From positions 1 through 64,000 of the forward strand of contig JAPOKJ010000004.1 in assembly GCA_029977705.1 (NCBI GenBank): 64,000 bases of DNA. The letters are read 5' to 3'. The notes beneath the pieces were generated by a model that searched no databases, was not told the origin of the DNA, and saw only the letters and a program-made list of their open reading frames with translations. The translations under genes and the position numbers were made by a program. This stretch comes from Burkholderiales bacterium. Its GTDB lineage: Bacteria > Pseudomonadota > Gammaproteobacteria > Burkholderiales > Burkholderiaceae_E. Positions 55,184 to 63,328 of this stretch are shown here, piece after piece; the stretch's first letter is position 1, and every line of letters begins with the position of its first letter.

Positions 55184-56148
55184 CAATCGACCTTTGCACC
55201 CGACTGCTTGATCACCGCCTGCCAGGCCGCTGCATCGCGCCGGATCATGTCATTGAACTCAGCCTGCGTCATGGGATTGGCATCGACGCCCATCTGCGCC
55301 AATTGCTGGCGGAACTCGGGGGTCGCCAGGGCCTTGTTGATCTCGCCATGCAGGCGCGCCTGGATCTCGGCGGGCAGGCCATTGGGCGCGGCCACCGACT
55401 GCCAGGCCTGGGTATCGAGCCCCTTGAAGACTTCGGCCACCGCCGGCACCTCGGGCGCCAGCGCACTGCGCTTGCTGCCGGTGACCGCCAGCGCCTTGAC
55501 CTTGCCGGCGCGCATCTGGGGCACGGCGACGCTGGCATCGATGAACATGAAGTCCAGGCGACCCGCGATGACATCGGTCAGGGCGGGAATGCTGCCCTGA
55601 TAGGGAATGTGCACCGCGGAGACCCGCTCACGGGCCTTGATCATTTCCATCACCAGGTGATGGACTGTGCCATTGCCCGGGGAACCGAAGTTGTAGCGCC
55701 CCGGCGACTTGCGCAGCAAGGCCACCAGCTCCTGCAAGGACTTGACCGGAAAGTCGGGCCGGGTGACCAGGAACAGGGTGACATTGCCCAGCATCGCGAT
55801 GCCGGTCAGATCGGTGATCCTGATCGGCGCGTTCTGGAAAAGGAAGGGAGCGATGCCCAGGGTAGTGCTGGTCGCCACCATCAGGGTGTAGCCATCGGGC
55901 GGCGACTTGGCCACCTGGGCGGCACCGACCAGGGTGCCGGCGCCCGGGCGGTTCTCGATGACCACGGCCTGGTTGAAGGCTGCACGCAGGCGCTCGGCAA
56001 CGGCACGGCCCAGGTTGTCGGTCAGTGCCCCGGGAGGGAAAGGCACGACCATCCTGATCGGTCGGTCCGGGTAGGCGCTCTGGGCGCGAAGCAGCCCGGG
56101 CAGGGCAGTGGCGGCGAGGCCGGCGGCCAGCAGGTGTCGTCGTTGCAT
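55183..56148 (-). CDS. Bug-type tripartite tricarboxylate receptor
   Basis: A 321-residue receptor with a short signal (RRHLLAAGLAATALPGLL, ending near RAQSA). The motifs are YPDRPIRMVVPFPPGALTDNLGRAVAE, IENRPGAGTLVGAAQVA and PPDGYTLMVATSTTLG. The usual GG in PGG is changed to PGA. It lies 11 bp downstream of the dioxygenase gene and is coupled to a small membrane protein. The cluster suggests uptake of a substrate processed by the TauD and aldolase genes. Confidence 0.9.
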   Translation of the reverse strand: MQRRHLLAAGLAATALPGLLRAQSAYPDRPIRMVVPFPPGALTDNLGRAVAERLRAAFNQAVVIENRPGAGTLVGAAQVAKSPPDGYTLMVATSTTLGIAPFLFQNAPIRITDLTGIAMLGNVTLFLVTRPDFPVKSLQELVALLRKSPGRYNFGSPGNGTVHHLVMEMIKARERVSAVHIPYQGSIPALTDVIAGRLDFMFIDASVAVPQMRAGKVKALAVTGSKRSALAPEVPAVAEVFKGLDTQAWQSVAAPNGLPAEIQARLHGEINKALATPEFRQQLAQMGVDANPMTQAEFNDMIRRDAAAWQAVIKQSGAKVD

Positions 56149-56159
56149 GGTCGGCGGAA

Positions 56160-57107
56160 CTAGCTGCGCTCGAATTCGCGGATCGGGCGCTTGCCGTCCA
56201 CCGGCTTGAAGCCCTTGCCATCGGGCAGGCGCGTTGCCCCCTCCTCCGGCGCGTAATCGCCCGCCACGCCCACCGGTTCGGTGCCCGTGATGGTGACCCG
56301 TTCCATGGTGCGGCGCTGCGGGTAGTAATCATGCGCGGCGTAATGCTGCACGGCGCGGTTGTCCCACATCACCAGCATGTCCGGCTCCCAGCGCACCCGG
56401 CACTGATACTCGGGCACGGTGGCCTGGCGATACAGGTATTGCAGCACCATGTCGCTCTCGTCAGGCTTGAGGTCCTTGATGCGGAGGGTGAACTGCGCAT
56501 TGACATTGATCAGGCGCCGGCCCGATTCGGGGTGCACCCGCACCACTGGATGCCAGGGGTTTGGATATTGCCGTTCCAGTTCGCGCAGCTTGGCCTGGTG
56601 CTTTTCGCTGGAACTGAACAGGGGTCGCCAGGGTTTGAAATCATGCTGGGCGACCATGCCGTGGATGTAGCGCTTCATGCGCTCGGACAAGCCGGTATAG
56701 GCTGCCGTCATGCTGGCGAACAGGGTATCGCCGCCATGTTCGGGCACCACCCGCGAGCGCAGCAGGGTGGCCATCGGCGGATTGATGCGGAAGGTTTCGT
56801 CCGCATGCCACTGGTCGGTAAGCGCCGGCGGGTTGTCGGCCGAGTAATCGAGCACGATCACTTCACGCTTGTCATCGAGGTTGGGCGAAAAAGGGTGGAT
56901 CGAGAGCGGACCGAAACGCTGGCCGAAGGCCATCTGCTGCTCGAGCGTAAGCGCCGCCTGATTGCGAAAGACCAGCACCTGGTGGGTCACCCAGGCCTGA
57001 CGCAACTGCGTCTGGACCGCATCATCGAGCGGGCGTGACAGATCAAGGCCGAGGATTTCGGCGCCGATATTGCCGCTCAGGCGGCGGACTTGAAAGGCGG
57101 ATGACAT
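56160..57107 (-). CDS. TauD/TfdA-family 2-oxoglutarate-dependent dioxygenase
   Basis: A 315-residue dioxygenase of the typical TauD length. The iron site is His101-x-Asp103 (QWHADETF), with distal His in DNRAVQHYAAHDYY and Arg in RTMERVTITG. The N-terminus VRRLSGNIGAEILGLDLSRPL is classical for TauD/TfdA. It is the third member of this family in the window and is more canonical than the pair at 31.8-34 kb. It may cleave a sulfonate, ether or quaternary amine; context does not decide. Confidence 0.9.
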   Translation of the reverse strand: MSSAFQVRRLSGNIGAEILGLDLSRPLDDAVQTQLRQAWVTHQVLVFRNQAALTLEQQMAFGQRFGPLSIHPFSPNLDDKREVIVLDYSADNPPALTDQWHADETFRINPPMATLLRSRVVPEHGGDTLFASMTAAYTGLSERMKRYIHGMVAQHDFKPWRPLFSSSEKHQAKLRELERQYPNPWHPVVRVHPESGRRLINVNAQFTLRIKDLKPDESDMVLQYLYRQATVPEYQCRVRWEPDMLVMWDNRAVQHYAAHDYYPQRRTMERVTITGTEPVGVAGDYAPEEGATRLPDGKGFKPVDGKRPIREFERS

Positions 57108-57121
57108 GGGACTCCTGCGCT

Positions 57122-57958
57122 TCAGACGAGGTCGGGGTAACGGATGCCGGCCCGCTGCAACATGCCGTCGAACAACACCTGCCCGGGGCGCGACTGCATC
57201 TGCATCGGACGCCGCTGTTCGAGGATGACGCCGAACACCTTGGGATCGATCGGATGGTTCGCTCCGGCCATGCTGTCGGCCGCCATCTGGATCTCGCAGC
57301 CGCGCTGCGCCGTCCACATCGTCTGCAAGGTAACGGGGATGTCTTCGCCGCAGACCAGCAGGCCGTGGTTGCGCAGCACCAGCACGTTGCGCTGGCCCAG
57401 GCTTGCGATCAGGCGTGGCCCCTCGCCCAGGTGTGTGGTGATGCCTTCGAACTCGTGGTAGGCCACCTGGCCATGCAGCATCGCGGTGTAGAAGTTGTCG
57501 TGACGCATGCCCTCCTGCTTGCAGGCCACTGCCATGCCGGCCGTGGTGTGGGTATGCATGATGCAGTGGGCATCCGCGCGGGCCGCATGAATGACACTGT
57601 GGATGGTGAAGCCGGCAGGGTTGACAGGGAAGTCGGAATGCCCGACCACCGCACCGCGGGCATCGATCTTCACCAGATTGCTGGCGGTGACGAAGGCATA
57701 GTGCAGGCCGAAGGGATTGATCAGGTAATGCGGATTGTCGGCAGCGCCGCCCGGTACCCGCAGCGTGATGTGGTTGTAGATCATCTCGGTCCAGCCGAGG
57801 TAATCAAACAGGCGGTAACAAGCCGCCAGTTCCAGGCGCAAGGCCCATTCCTCGGCAGCCATGCCGGCCGGCCGCAGGCCCTGCATGTCTGCCAGCGAGG
57901 GGCTGCGGCCGGCGCTGCTGGCGGGCAAGGCGGCGGCGCCGTTCATGGGTGCGTTCAT
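57122..57958 (-). CDS. Class II aldolase/adducin-family protein
   Basis: A 278-residue protein with the fuculose-phosphate aldolase/adducin fold. CIMHTHTTAGMAVACKQEGM supplies the metal-binding His pair (HxH), with VLRNHGLLVCGEDIP later giving another His. It may catalyse retro-aldol cleavage or act as a non-catalytic adducin-like protein. A second member follows upstream at 58002 with a 43-bp gap. The TauD gene ends 14 bp downstream. Confidence 0.88.
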   Translation of the reverse strand: MNAPMNGAAALPASSAGRSPSLADMQGLRPAGMAAEEWALRLELAACYRLFDYLGWTEMIYNHITLRVPGGAADNPHYLINPFGLHYAFVTASNLVKIDARGAVVGHSDFPVNPAGFTIHSVIHAARADAHCIMHTHTTAGMAVACKQEGMRHDNFYTAMLHGQVAYHEFEGITTHLGEGPRLIASLGQRNVLVLRNHGLLVCGEDIPVTLQTMWTAQRGCEIQMAADSMAGANHPIDPKVFGVILEQRRPMQMQSRPGQVLFDGMLQRAGIRYPDLV

Positions 57959-58001
57959 CGCGGATGTCCTGTGCAAACCTGTGGAGACGGCGGGCGACGG
58001 A

Positions 58002-58763
58002 TCACACCCGGTAGGGCGTGCCGCGCTGGTCGATCTTGCGCAGCAGGGCCTTCCAGTTGTAGACGCCGTAATCCGGCTTGGCGCGGGCCTTCTGCATTGC
58101 CTTGGCAATGCCCTCGACCACGGCCGGTTCGACCATCACCGGTGGCTCGCCGAGCGTACGGGCGATCAACTCGAGTTCACAGGCCCGCTCGAGCATGTAC
58201 ATGCGGGCCAGCGTGCCGGGAACGGTCTCGCCCAGGGTCAGCAGGCCATGATTGAGCAGGATGACGCAATTGCCGGTCTTGCAGCTGACGCCCAGCGCCT
58301 CGCATTCTTCCTTCGAGGAAGGCAGGCCATACTCGTGGTAGACGACCTCGTCATAGATGATGAGGGCATCCTGGCTGATCGGACGCAGGCCATTGCGGAT
58401 CATGGACAGACCCGCGCCGGCGCGGGTATGGGTATGCATCACGCAATTGACGTCCGGCCGCGCCTTGTAGACCCCGCTGTGAATGGTCAGCCCGGCGGTG
58501 TTGAAACGCCCCTGGCGGCCGATGACATTGCCCTCCAAGTCCATCTTGATCAGGCTCGAGGCCGTGATCTCGTCGAACATTTCCTCGTAGTGATTGATCA
58601 GGAAGGTATTGGGCTCGCCGGGCACGCGCACCGACATGTGCGTGGCCAGGATGTCGGTCCATCCGAAGTAATCGCAGATGCGGTAAAGCGCGGCCAGGTC
58701 GCAACGCGCCTGCCATTCCGCATCGGTCATCGCCAAGCTGCCTTGGGGTTCTGTCGCGCCCAT
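58002..58763 (-). CDS. Class II aldolase/adducin-family protein
   Basis: A 253-residue relative of the neighbouring gene, with CVMHTHTRAGAGLSMIRNGL and ILLNHGLLTLGETVPGT giving metal-binding His residues, and NTAGLTIHSGVYKARPDV. The tandem arrangement probably arose by duplication. An AGGAGA site precedes the ATG. It is the first gene of the aldolase, aldolase, TauD, Bug, membrane-protein operon and diverges from a CitE-like gene. A GGTCCGACC palindrome lies 49 bp upstream. Confidence 0.88.
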   Translation of the reverse strand: MGATEPQGSLAMTDAEWQARCDLAALYRICDYFGWTDILATHMSVRVPGEPNTFLINHYEEMFDEITASSLIKMDLEGNVIGRQGRFNTAGLTIHSGVYKARPDVNCVMHTHTRAGAGLSMIRNGLRPISQDALIIYDEVVYHEYGLPSSKEECEALGVSCKTGNCVILLNHGLLTLGETVPGTLARMYMLERACELELIARTLGEPPVMVEPAVVEGIAKAMQKARAKPDYGVYNWKALLRKIDQRGTPYRV

Positions 58764-58811
58764 GTCCGTCTCCTGGTGAGCGTCAGGGGCTGGCCTCGGC
58801 GAGGTCTTGCA

Positions 58812-58820
58812 GGTCCGACC
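58812..58820. promoter_or_regulatory. Candidate GntR-type operator GGTCCGACC
   Basis: GGTC-C-GACC, extended to AGGTCCGACCT. It has the same 9-bp odd-palindrome pattern as the site at 19889. It lies between divergent catabolic genes, next to the aldolase start. Confidence 0.4.
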
Positions 58821-58856
58821 TGACCGGGCCACTTTACCACCGGCCCCCCGGTTTGG

Positions 58857-58870
58857 GGACCGATCGGTCC
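58857..58870. promoter_or_regulatory. 14-bp perfect palindrome in divergent promoter region
   Basis: GGACCGATCGGTCC, a perfect even palindrome about 70 bp before the CitE-like gene. It is a likely regulator-binding site, but no motif or regulator can be named. Confidence 0.4.
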
Positions 58871-58940
58871 GGTGTCACAGCCGGTGGCAACGGACCTTGT
58901 CATAAACTTCCCAGCCTGTCCGTTGCTCCGAGAAAGTCCC

Positions 58941-59795
58941 ATGACCGCTGCCGCCCGCCTCGCCCGTTCCCTGCTCTTCGTGCCGGGCGACCGCCCCGAA
59001 CGCTTCGACAAGGCCGCCGCTTCGGGCGCCGACGCGGTGATCCTCGATCTCGAGGATGCCGTGGGTACGAGCGCCAAAGGATCGGCCCGTCAGGCGATCC
59101 TGGACTGGCTGCCCGGCCATCACGGCAATGGCCTGTGGGTGCGCATCAATGCCGTGGGCAGCGCGGCCCATGACGATGATGTCGCCTTCCTGAAGCGCCT
59201 GTCGGCCTCACTGGCCGGCGCCGGCATCGCCGATGCGGTTCGCATCATGCTGCCCAAGGTGGAATCCAGGGCCTCGGTCGATGCCCTGGCCGGCAGCGTC
59301 GGCCATGGCCAGGGCCTGGAGATCATCGCGCAGATCGAATCGGCACTCGGCCTGGATCAGGCCCGTGACTTTGCACAAAGCGCCAGCATCACCCGCCTGG
59401 CCTTCGGCTCGATCGACTACAGCCTGGATCTGGGCCTGGCCCCCGATGAAGACCTCGCCCTGTTGCACGCCCGCTCGCACCTGGTCTGGGTGTCGCGCCT
59501 GGCCGAACTGCCGGCGCCGATCGACACGGTCACAGTAAACCTGAAGGACGCCAGCGTCATCGAGCACGATGCCCGGCTGGCCCGGCGCTTGGGCTTCGGA
59601 GGCAAGCTGTGCATCCATCCCTCGCAGGTGACGGCCGTCAATGCCGCCTTTTCGCCGAGCGAGAAGGACATTGCCTGGGCGCATGAGGTAGTCCGCGTCA
59701 GCCATGCGGCAGGCGACGGTGCCGTGAAGCTGGGCGACCAGATGATCGACAAGCCGGTGCTGTTGCGGGCGCAACGGATTCTGGCCTCGATCTGA
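58941..59795 (+). CDS. HpcH/HpaI aldolase, CitE-like lyase
   Basis: A 284-residue member of the citrate-lyase beta/malyl-CoA lyase group. RSLLFVPGDRPERFDKAAASGADAVILDLEDAV at the N-terminus and IAQIESALGLDQARDFAQS supply Arg and Glu ligands, and GKLCIHPSQVTAVNAAFSP closes the barrel. Relatives cleave citramalyl-CoA, malyl-CoA or similar thioesters. It diverges from the aldolase/TauD operon. With the MaoC-type hydratase and the NDP-forming synthetase it would make a plausible CoA-thioester route. Confidence 0.9.
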   Translation: MTAAARLARSLLFVPGDRPERFDKAAASGADAVILDLEDAVGTSAKGSARQAILDWLPGHHGNGLWVRINAVGSAAHDDDVAFLKRLSASLAGAGIADAVRIMLPKVESRASVDALAGSVGHGQGLEIIAQIESALGLDQARDFAQSASITRLAFGSIDYSLDLGLAPDEDLALLHARSHLVWVSRLAELPAPIDTVTVNLKDASVIEHDARLARRLGFGGKLCIHPSQVTAVNAAFSPSEKDIAWAHEVVRVSHAAGDGAVKLGDQMIDKPVLLRAQRILASI

Positions 59796-59799
59796 ACAA

Positions 59800-60090
59800 T
59801 CAAGGCGCGGTCTGCTGCTCCAGGCGGGTGAGCCAGCGCAAGGCATGGCTGCGGTCATCGCCACACATCGCCACTGACGGCTGCAGCGACCGGCACACCA
59901 GGGGTCTGGCGGGATCGCCGAACAGCCGGCAACGCAGGGCCTCGTCGAGCTGGACGCAGGGTACGCCCGCCGCCTTGCCCTCGGGCATGCCGGGGATGGC
60001 GCTGCTGATCGAAGGCGCGATGCAGCACGCGGCGCAACCCGGACGGCAGGCCGGGGCTACTGGCGCGGTGGCACCGACCACAGCCTTCAT
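59800..60090 (-). CDS. YkgJ-family cysteine-cluster protein
   Basis: A 96-residue small protein with the Cys cluster C-x3-C-x2-CC (CRPGCAACC), a second Cys pair in VCRSLQP and a later Cys, as in the YkgJ/zinc- or iron-cysteine-cluster family. No signal peptide is evident. The ATG overlaps the stop of the ABC ATPase gene by 4 bp (ATGA), which makes it the last gene of the iron-type ABC operon. A metal-handling role is inferred from context. Confidence 0.87.
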   Translation of the reverse strand: MKAVVGATAPVAPACRPGCAACCIAPSISSAIPGMPEGKAAGVPCVQLDEALRCRLFGDPARPLVCRSLQPSVAMCGDDRSHALRWLTRLEQQTAP

Positions 60091-61169
60091 GACCGGGCCG
60101 CCCCCGCACCAGGCTCATCGGACAACACCGCCACCCCCTGCGCCGCGAGCCGCAGCAGCACGGCCGAGCCGGGCAGCGGCGCTCCGGCCTGAAGCGGCGT
60201 ATTCATGAAGACCTCGCCCAGCACGGTATCGACGGTGACCTCATGGCTGCCCCCCAGGTAGGTCACGCGGCGCACTGTCCCCGGCAGACCCGGGGCCGCC
60301 GCATCGAGGGGGCCGGCAGGCAGGATCTGCCAGGCCTCGGGGCGGATGGCCAGCGTGATCTGCCCGGCCTGCTGGCCATCGGTCAGCTGCGCCGGCACGG
60401 GCAGGCGATCGAGCCAGTAGTCGGCCCCCCTGCGATGGGCCCTGAGCAACAAGGCCTCGCCCATGAAACCGGCCACGAAGGCCGAGGCAGGCTGCTCATA
60501 CAACTGGCGCGGAGCCCCATGCTGGGCGATGCGGCCTTCGTTCATCACGATGATGCGGTCGCTGACGGCCAGGGCTTCGGCCTGATCGTGGGTCACATAC
60601 ACGACCGTCAGCCCAAGACGCTGCTGCAGGGACCGTATTTCCTCGCGCATCTGGCGCCGCAGGCGCGCATCGAGATTGGACAGCGGCTCATCGAGCAGCA
60701 GCACCGAGGGCTTGAGCACCAGCGCCCGGGCCAATGCGACGCGCTGTTGCTGGCCACCGGACAGGGCCGCCGGCATGCGCGACTCGTAGCCCTGCAGGCC
60801 CACCAGGGCCAGCGCCTGTGCGGCCTGGGCATGGGCGGCCTCGCGTGGCGCCCCGGCCACCGAGGGGCCATAGGCCACGTTCTCGAGCACGCTCATGTGC
60901 GGGAACAGGGCATAGCTCTGGAACACCAGACTGACACTGCGCTGGGCCGGACCGAGCGGCGTGACATCCCGGCCATCGATCAGGATGCGGCCGGCCGTGG
61001 GCGTCTCGAGGCCCGCGATCATGCGCAAGGTGGTGGTCTTGCCGCAGCCGGACGGACCGAGCAGGGTGGTGAGGCTGCCCTTGGCCACCTCGAAGCTGAT
61101 GTCATCCACCGCGGGCTTGCCGCGGGTGTCATAGCGCTTGCTGACGGATTGAAAGCGGATGCCGGTCAT
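60087..61169 (-). CDS. ABC transporter ATPase, Fe(III)/polyamine type
   Basis: A 360-residue ATPase with Walker [14 protein letters not shown], signature [15 protein letters not shown], Walker [14 protein letters not shown] and a C-terminal TOBE-type domain (about 240-350). It energises the fused permease at 61166 and is closest to the FbpC/PotA group. It overlaps both neighbours by 4 bp. The substrate may be iron, a polyamine, or phosphonate-like. Confidence 0.92.
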   Translation of the reverse strand: MTGIRFQSVSKRYDTRGKPAVDDISFEVAKGSLTTLLGPSGCGKTTTLRMIAGLETPTAGRILIDGRDVTPLGPAQRSVSLVFQSYALFPHMSVLENVAYGPSVAGAPREAAHAQAAQALALVGLQGYESRMPAALSGGQQQRVALARALVLKPSVLLLDEPLSNLDARLRRQMREEIRSLQQRLGLTVVYVTHDQAEALAVSDRIIVMNEGRIAQHGAPRQLYEQPASAFVAGFMGEALLLRAHRRGADYWLDRLPVPAQLTDGQQAGQITLAIRPEAWQILPAGPLDAAAPGLPGTVRRVTYLGGSHEVTVDTVLGEVFMNTPLQAGAPLPGSAVLLRLAAQGVAVLSDEPGAGAARS

Positions 61170-63322
61170 CGCAGGCCCAGTTCACGTTCGCCCACCAGCC
61201 GCTGGATCAGCCAGGTGGCCAGCGACATGAGCACAATCAGCACCGTGCAATAGGCCAGGGCCAGACCGTAGTCACCATTGCCGATGCGCCCGATGATATA
61301 GGTGGTGGACAATTCGTATTCAGCCGTAACCAGGAAGATGACCGCCGACACCGTCGTCATGGCACGCACGAAGCTGTACACCAGGGCGGCCACCAGGGCG
61401 GGCTTGAGCAGGGGCAGCAGCACACGACGCAGGGTGGTCAGGCTCGAGGCGCGCAGCATCAACGAGGCCTCGTCGAGGCTGGCATCGATCTGCTTGAAGG
61501 CCGCGGTGCCTGCGCGCACGCCCACTGGCAGGTTTCGGAACAGGAAGCACAGGACGATGATGATACCGGTCCCGGTCAGCTCGAGGGGCGGCACATTGAA
61601 GGCCAGTACATAGCTGACGCCGAGCACGGTGCCGGGAATCGCGAACGAGAGCAGGGCCCCGAACTCGAAGATCCTGCGTCCCCTGAACGGCACCCTGGCC
61701 ACCAGGAAAGCGATCAACAGGCCCAGCAGCGCCGTCAGGGGCGCGGCAATGGCGGCCAGCTTGACCGTGGTGAACAGCGAATTCCAGGCGCTTCCGGCCC
61801 AGAGCAGTCCCGAGGTCCCCCATTGCACCTCGAAGGCTGCGCGGAAATGCTCCAGCGTGAACCGGTAGTCGCGCCCCCAGGTCCGTACCATGCCGGCGGT
61901 CAGCGCAAAGCCATAGATCACCAGGGTGAACAGCAGCCAGGGATAGACCAGCGTACGCGCCAGGCGCCGCAGGCCATCGGGCAGGGCCAGTGGCAGGCCG
62001 CCGTCACCCTTGCCTGCCAGGGTGGTGTACGAGCGTCGCCCGAGAAAGGCCTGCTGCAGCACGAACACCGCCAGCGCGAACAGGGTCAGCAGCCAGGCCA
62101 GCGATGCGGCCCGGCCCTGGTCGAACTGTGCCCCGACGATGGCAAAGAAGATCTCGGTCGACAGCACGCTGTACTGGCCGCCGACCACGATCGGATTGCC
62201 AAAGTCGGCCATGCTCTCGATAAAGCCAACCAGGAAGGCGTTGGCCAGGCCCGGCTTGAGCAGCGGCAGGGACACGCTGCGGAAGGTCCGCCCGCGATCG
62301 GCGCCCAGGGTCTGGGCGGCTTCTTCCAGGGTCGGGCTCAGACCCTGGACCACGCCGCGCATGATCATGAAGGCAATCGGCGTGAAGGCGAACATCTGCG
62401 CCAGCCACAGGCCCGGCAGGCCGTAGAACCAGCGTCCCGGCGGGATACCGAAGGCCCAGTCCAGGGCCTGATTGACGATGCCGGCACGGCCAAACAGCAG
62501 GATCAACCCCAGACCCACCACGAAGGGTGGCGTGATGATCGGCAGCAGGCCCAGCACGCGCAGCAGACGGTCCACCGCACTGCCCCTGCCGCCGCCTCGC
62601 TGTGCGGCGCTGCCGCGCTCGCAGAGCAAGGCCATCAGCGTGCCCAGGACCGTGGTGCCCGCCGCGGTCAGCAGGGCCAGGAACAAGGTGTTCCAGGCCA
62701 CGCCGCAGCGCGAGGGGCCGACCAGACATTCAAGCCCCCACACCCGGTCAGTGGCCAGACGCGCCGCGAAGGCGGCGCCGGAGAGCTGGCCCTGATCATC
62801 CAGGAAGGCCGTCACCAGCATGCGCAGCACCGGCCAGCCGATGAACAGGCCCAGGGCCGCACCGCACAGCAACACCACCGAGGCCACAAACACATCGGAC
62901 TTGAACAGGCCCTGACGCGCCAGACCGATGGCCAGCAACACCAGCAGGGACGGAAGCGCCAGGGCAGCACCCCAGCCCAGGGCCGGCTGCGGCAGGATGA
63001 AAGCGGCCAGCCCCAGCACCAGCAGCGCGCAGGCGCCCACCCCGCTCAGCCAGCGACCTTGGGCACGGGACGGCGGCAAAAAGCCACCGGCCAGCGCAAA
63101 CAGCAGGGCCAGCGGTGCGCACCACAACCAGGGACGGGCCGCAATCGCTGCAGAGGCATCCGCGCCCGGATTGGGGGTGATGCTTCGCCCCAGCGCTTCG
63201 GCGGGCACGGCGGCGGCCTGCCAAAGACTGCGGCCCTCGGGGATCGCAAACCAGGGCAGACACAGGACCGCGGTCAGGCCCAGTGCGGCCCAGATCAGGA
63301 TCGCTGCATTGGGTTTGTGCAT
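61166..63322 (-). CDS. ABC transporter permease, fused double (FbpB-like)
   Basis: A 718-residue inner-membrane protein with two permease units, about 12 membrane spans. The first unit carries the EAA loop EEAAQTLGADRGRTFRSVSLPLLKPGL, the second DEASLMLRASSLTTLRRVLLPLLKPAL. N-terminal spans before the first unit add some 100 residues beyond the usual FbpB. It forms the pore for the ATPase downstream and overlaps it by 4 bp. The first gene of the operon is the binding protein, 6 bp upstream. Confidence 0.92.
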   Translation of the reverse strand: MHKPNAAILIWAALGLTAVLCLPWFAIPEGRSLWQAAAVPAEALGRSITPNPGADASAAIAARPWLWCAPLALLFALAGGFLPPSRAQGRWLSGVGACALLVLGLAAFILPQPALGWGAALALPSLLVLLAIGLARQGLFKSDVFVASVVLLCGAALGLFIGWPVLRMLVTAFLDDQGQLSGAAFAARLATDRVWGLECLVGPSRCGVAWNTLFLALLTAAGTTVLGTLMALLCERGSAAQRGGGRGSAVDRLLRVLGLLPIITPPFVVGLGLILLFGRAGIVNQALDWAFGIPPGRWFYGLPGLWLAQMFAFTPIAFMIMRGVVQGLSPTLEEAAQTLGADRGRTFRSVSLPLLKPGLANAFLVGFIESMADFGNPIVVGGQYSVLSTEIFFAIVGAQFDQGRAASLAWLLTLFALAVFVLQQAFLGRRSYTTLAGKGDGGLPLALPDGLRRLARTLVYPWLLFTLVIYGFALTAGMVRTWGRDYRFTLEHFRAAFEVQWGTSGLLWAGSAWNSLFTTVKLAAIAAPLTALLGLLIAFLVARVPFRGRRIFEFGALLSFAIPGTVLGVSYVLAFNVPPLELTGTGIIIVLCFLFRNLPVGVRAGTAAFKQIDASLDEASLMLRASSLTTLRRVLLPLLKPALVAALVYSFVRAMTTVSAVIFLVTAEYELSTTYIIGRIGNGDYGLALAYCTVLIVLMSLATWLIQRLVGERELGLR

Positions 63323-63328
63323 GGACGG

